From positions 1-9,886 of the forward strand of contig CAYXVU010000225.1 of the NCBI GenBank assembly GCA_964468725.1: a stretch of DNA of 9,886 nucleotides, read 5' to 3'. Positions 7,124-9,886 of this stretch are shown here, one piece after another. Both the position numbers and the translations under genes were made by a program. Source of the stretch: CAYXVU01 sp964468725. GTDB lineage: Bacteria > Acidobacteriota > Blastocatellia > UBA7656. Position 1 is the first letter of the stretch. The number at the start of each line of letters is the position of its first letter. The notes under the pieces were generated by a model that saw only the letters and a list, made by a program, of their open reading frames with translations, was not told the DNA's origin and made no database searches.

Positions 7124-9838
7124 CTAACCCGCAATCGGGGTGCCATCTTCATTCACTGGCCCAACGACGACGGTGGTCAATGCTTGCGGGTCAATGTGTA
7201 GGCGAGCGACGCGCGCGACATCATCAATCGTCACAGCGCGAATCCGTTCGGGATAGCGTTGCAAATAATCAAAGCCGAGACCATAGACTTCCGATTCGAT
7301 CAGGAAGCTAGCGATCTGCGAATTGGTTTGAAAATCGAAGACGAAGTTTCCTGTCAGATAGGCCTTCGCGCCCGCTAACTCTTCTTCCGTTACTGGCTCT
7401 TCGACGATGCGCGTGATTTCGCGCCGCAAGCCGCTGAGCGCCTGTCCGAGATTGGCGGGCGAAGTGCCGATGTAAGCGACGAAGCGACCGGGATCAATAC
7501 CGGCGCTCGATGTGATATTGCTGAAGGTCGTGTAGGCCAAACCCTGTTCGTCACGCAGAATGCGCGGAATGCGCGAGGTAAAACCGGGGCTTGATCCGAG
7601 AATCGTGTCCATGACGAGCAGCGCATAATAGTCGGCATCGCTGCGCTGAATGCCGAGATGGCCAATGAAGATNNNNNNNNNNNNNNNNNNNNNNNNNNNN
7701 NNNNNNNNNNNNNNNNNNNNNNNNNNNNNNNNNNNNNNNNNNNNNNNNNNNNNNNNNNNNNNNNNNNNNNNNGGCGTTCCCTTGAAGACGATTTCGTTGA
7801 AGGCATCCGATGCCAAGGTGCGCGGCACATCGAGGCGGCTTTTGATCTGCGCCGCGCGGCGTTCGATCTGTTGTCGCACCTTGCCTTCGGGAAAGATAGA
7901 TTGTTGCAACAGGTCGGCGGCGATTTCCAACCCGAGCGCCGCATCTTGCGAGAGTAGCGAACTGACGACGCCGCTGATTTGATAGTCGCCAAAGGTTGCC
8001 AGTCGCCCACCGACCGCTTCGATGGTTTCAGCAATCTGTTGGGCAGTGCGCGTAAAGGTGCCTTCAGCGATCATCTCGCCGACGAGCGAGGCAAGCCCTG
8101 CCTGCTCGTCATCTTCATAGCGCGACCCTGTGCGCACAACGGCGTTGACTGAGACCGATGGCGTCGAATGATTTTCCGAAAGCAGCAACACCAAACCGTT
8201 TGGCAAGACGACGCGCTCGACTTCGAGTTGCGGCTCGGTTGACTTCGCCCCACTCCCGAGGGCTGACGAGGAATGCGAACGGGTGCGCTCGGTAATCCGT
8301 GTCGGCAAGGCCTTCTCATTGAATGAAAAGCGCAGAGGGGAGTCGGGGAAACTAACACCGCTGCGAAAGGCCGCGCGACGCGCCGGACGCCCACCCCAAC
8401 TAACCGGACTGGCGAGTTGCGCATCACGGTCGCCGTATGCAGAAGAACGATGAGCGGCGAGCCCTTCATCTTCATCCTGCGGGTGGCTTGCCCGCCCATT
8501 CTTTGCTTCGTCGTTGAGTAAATAGCCCACCGTGCGGTTGTCGGCAACCAGATATTGACGTGCAACTCGCGCAACATCCTCAGCCGTGACCGCCTGAATA
8601 CGCGCTATCAGGGTGTCAAGATAGTGATAACCGCGCGACTCCATCGGCACGCGTTCGGCGGCAGCGATGGTTTGGTATTGGCCGAGCAGAATGGCTTGTT
8701 GCAGATACTCCTCGCTGCCGAGTACAAGATCAGCTTCGATCTGTCGTTTGGCTTTTTCCAGGTCGGCAAAGGGCAGCGCTTCATTTTGCAATCGGTCAAT
8801 CTCTTCGATGATGGCTTGTTCGACTGCGGTCAAAGTGAATCCGGGCTTCACCTCAGCCTGAAGGTAAAAGAGCGACGGGTCAATATGATCGTTGTAAGAA
8901 GCTTTGACCGAGGTGACGGAACGATCTGTTTCGACGAGGCGTTGATAGAGGCGCGACGATTTGCCTGTGGAGAGCAAGGTCTCGATAACGTGCAGAACGT
9001 AGGCATCCGCGTCGCCAACGGCGGGCGCGTGATAGCCGATCAACAAGCGCTCGACAGGCGTCTCTTTTTTGACAACGATGCGCTTCTCGCCGCGCTGTGG
9101 CGGTTCGATAATATGGTGTTGCGTGACCGCTTGACCTGCGGGGATCGCGCCGAACAAGCGTTCAATCGTAGCCAGCGCATCATCTGTTTGGAAATCGCCG
9201 ACGATGACCACCGTCGCATTGCGCGGATGATACCATTTGTCGTAGTACGCCTTCATATCGGCTGCCGTCGCCGCTTCCAGGTCTTCCAGCCAACCGACGG
9301 TTGGCCAATGATAGGGGTGCTGACGAAAGGCCGTCGCCCACACTTCGTTCTCTAACACTTCCCATGGGCCATCGAGTCCGATGCGTAATTCTTCTTCGAC
9401 AACCTGCTTTTCGGATTCGAACTCCTGTTCGTCAAAGAGGGTATCGCGCATGCGGCTGGCTTCGATTTCGAGCGCCGCCTGCCAGCGGTCGGAAGCGAAG
9501 GTGAAGTAGTAAGCGGTAAAGTCGAGCCAGGTAAATGCGTTGTTCGCGCCGCCGTTTTCAAGGGTGATGAGATCAATCTCGCCTTTGCGAAAGCGGTCTG
9601 TGCCCTTAAAGAGCATATGTTCGAGAAAATGGGATTTGCCGGTCTGCCCCAACTCTTCGTTGCGCGAGCCGACGCGATACCAAATGATTGAAGCGACGAT
9701 GGGCTTGTTGTGCAACTCTTTGGTCAGCACGGTCAAGCCATTGGATAAAACCGTTTGGCGAACCTCTGCGGTGATAAAGGCGCGAGATGGTTGCTCGGTA
9801 TTGGTCAATGTATCGGTCAATGTAATGGGTGTCGTCAT
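7124..9838 (-). CDS. M16-family zinc metallopeptidase, fused active and inactive halves
   Basis: One reading frame of 904 codons includes about 34 codons of N. Residues 25-440 form the active half. It has HFLEH (70-74) as the inverted zinc motif HxxEH, a Glu run at 148-150 holding the third zinc ligand, and WYHPRNATVVIVGD (202-215), where the M16 core ends and the lobe with the GKSSRLYQRL segment (292-301) begins. Residues 538-904 form the second half. VVLPNGLVLLL opens it, but the zinc site is replaced by LASLVGEMIAEG; the LRDEQGLAY segment that carries the family's conserved Arg/Tyr pair is present. Such proteins cut peptides inside a clamshell chamber formed by both halves; relatives include mitochondrial processing peptidase, PqqL and YmxG. 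No signal peptide is seen, so it is probably cytoplasmic. The linker at 442-537 is unusually long and low in complexity. The ATG at 9838 has no Shine-Dalgarno sequence and lies eight bases after a -10 box, which suggests leaderless translation. Confidence 0.95.
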   Translation of the reverse strand: MTTPITLTDTLTNTEQPSRAFITAEVRQTVLSNGLTVLTKELHNKPIVASIIWYRVGSRNEELGQTGKSHFLEHMLFKGTDRFRKGEIDLITLENGGANNAFTWLDFTAYYFTFASDRWQAALEIEASRMRDTLFDEQEFESEKQVVEEELRIGLDGPWEVLENEVWATAFRQHPYHWPTVGWLEDLEAATAADMKAYYDKWYHPRNATVVIVGDFQTDDALATIERLFGAIPAGQAVTQHHIIEPPQRGEKRIVVKKETPVERLLIGYHAPAVGDADAYVLHVIETLLSTGKSSRLYQRLVETDRSVTSVKASYNDHIDPSLFYLQAEVKPGFTLTAVEQAIIEEIDRLQNEALPFADLEKAKRQIEADLVLGSEEYLQQAILLGQYQTIAAAERVPMESRGYHYLDTLIARIQAVTAEDVARVARQYLVADNRTVGYLLNDEAKNGRASHPQDEDEGLAAHRSSAYGDRDAQLASPVSWGGRPARRAAFRSGVSFPDSPLRFSFNEKALPTRITERTRSHSSSALGSGAKSTEPQLEVERVVLPNGLVLLLSENHSTPSVSVNAVVRTGSRYEDDEQAGLASLVGEMIAEGTFTRTAQQIAETIEAVGGRLATFGDYQISGVVSSLLSQDAALGLEIAADLLQQSIFPEGKVRQQIERRAAQIKSRLDVPRTLASDAFNEIVFKGTXXXXXXXXXXXXXXXXXXXXXXXXXXXXXXXXXXIFIGHLGIQRSDADYYALLVMDTILGSSPGFTSRIPRILRDEQGLAYTTFSNITSSAGIDPGRFVAYIGTSPANLGQALSGLRREITRIVEEPVTEEELAGAKAYLTGNFVFDFQTNSQIASFLIESEVYGLGFDYLQRYPERIRAVTIDDVARVARLHIDPQALTTVVVGPVNEDGTPIAG
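7673..7772. other. Assembly gap of 100 N inside the M16 gene
   Basis: Exactly 100 N interrupt the C-terminal half. Both flanks happen to read in the same frame. Aligning the two halves by eye (Phe171 to Leu265 in the first, Phe685 to the IFIG after the gap in the second) suggests about 90 residues, or about 270 bases, are really missing. The 100 N is therefore a placeholder. Confidence 0.95.
8228..8515 (-). other. Low-complexity linker between the two M16 halves, possible in-frame insertion
   Basis: Codons 442-537 encode a Ser/Arg/Ala/Gly-rich segment without M16 features, much longer than the short linker such fusions need. Its DNA contains a GCGGG/CCCGC hairpin (8479-8483 and 8491-8495) and a near-perfect long inverted repeat (8248-8257 against 8338-8348, one-base bulge). 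Both resemble small palindromic elements that sometimes insert in frame. Confidence 0.45.
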
Positions 9839-9846
9839 AAGAAAAA

Positions 9847-9875
9847 ATTGTAGAGGTCGCTCGGACAGAGGTCAA
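9847..9875 (-). promoter_or_regulatory. Sigma70-type promoter for the M16 gene, giving a leaderless mRNA
   Basis: On the minus strand -35 TTGACC (9870-9875) is followed after 17 bases by -10 TACAAT (9847-9852). Only eight bases separate the -10 box from the ATG at 9838, so the transcript would begin at or within about two bases of the start codon. The absence of any purine-rich site before the ATG agrees. Confidence 0.65.
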
Positions 9876-9886
9876 AAAAGAATTGT

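Noticed and set aside
8555..9355. Long plus-strand open frame of 266 codons antisense to the M16 gene
   Set aside because: It lies wholly within the M16 coding sequence, which has clear family motifs; the antisense product shows no recognisable domain and no ribosome site.
1..9886. Mobile element, CRISPR array, tRNA/rRNA, defence or toxin-antitoxin system
   Set aside because: No transposase, integrase, regularly spaced repeats, cloverleaf or small paired genes were seen on either strand.

Overview
The window reads as a chromosomal piece of a draft or metagenome-assembled bacterial genome. Two runs of exactly 100 N (1529-1628 and 7673-7772) are scaffold placeholders that break two genes. The best guess is an Acidobacteriota-like Gram-negative. 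This rests on the style of two secreted proteins: an EF-hand-like protein ending in a GN-FRYRAKV / AWDVYL block, and a PPC protein with carboxypeptidase-regulatory-like repeats. It also rests on a fused active-plus-inactive M16 peptidase. The assignment is an inference from protein style, not from a marker gene.

Layout, left to right. Bases 3-992 (+) are the 3' end of a secreted calcium-loop protein whose reading frame runs off the left edge, followed by a hairpin terminator (1021-1050). Next, behind a good sigma70-type promoter (1140-1168), come gatC (1204-1503) and gatA. GatA has lost about its first 300 residues in the first gap, and only its last 174 residues are visible (1629-2153). A strong hairpin at 2173-2216 separates gatA from the convergent minus-strand gene 2223-4133. 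That gene encodes a 636-residue exported protein with a PPC-type domain and three gap-free 105-residue repeats. Its promoter (4273-4302, minus) has a short palindrome between the -10 and -35 boxes. The divergent intergenic region 4134-4599 holds this promoter, some small hairpins and no gene.

The plus strand then carries a type II NADH:quinone oxidoreductase (4600-5943) and, 53 bases later, a ten-helix EamA/DMT-family transporter (5997-7010). These are probably co-transcribed. A convergent intergenic hairpin (7044-7087) separates them from a large minus-strand M16 metallopeptidase (7124-9838). Its N-terminal half has the HxxEH zinc motif and its C-terminal half lacks it. An unusually long, low-complexity Ser/Arg linker joins the halves, and the second gap interrupts the C-terminal half.

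The genes do not form one pathway: tRNA-dependent amidation (gatCA), respiration (ndh), export (eamA), proteolysis (M16) and two surface or secreted proteins sit side by side. I see no phage, IS, CRISPR, toxin-antitoxin, defence or biosynthetic cluster. The points most worth a second look are the probable leaderless transcript of the M16 gene, its odd linker, and the exact 105-residue repeats with a C-x4-C pair in the PPC protein.
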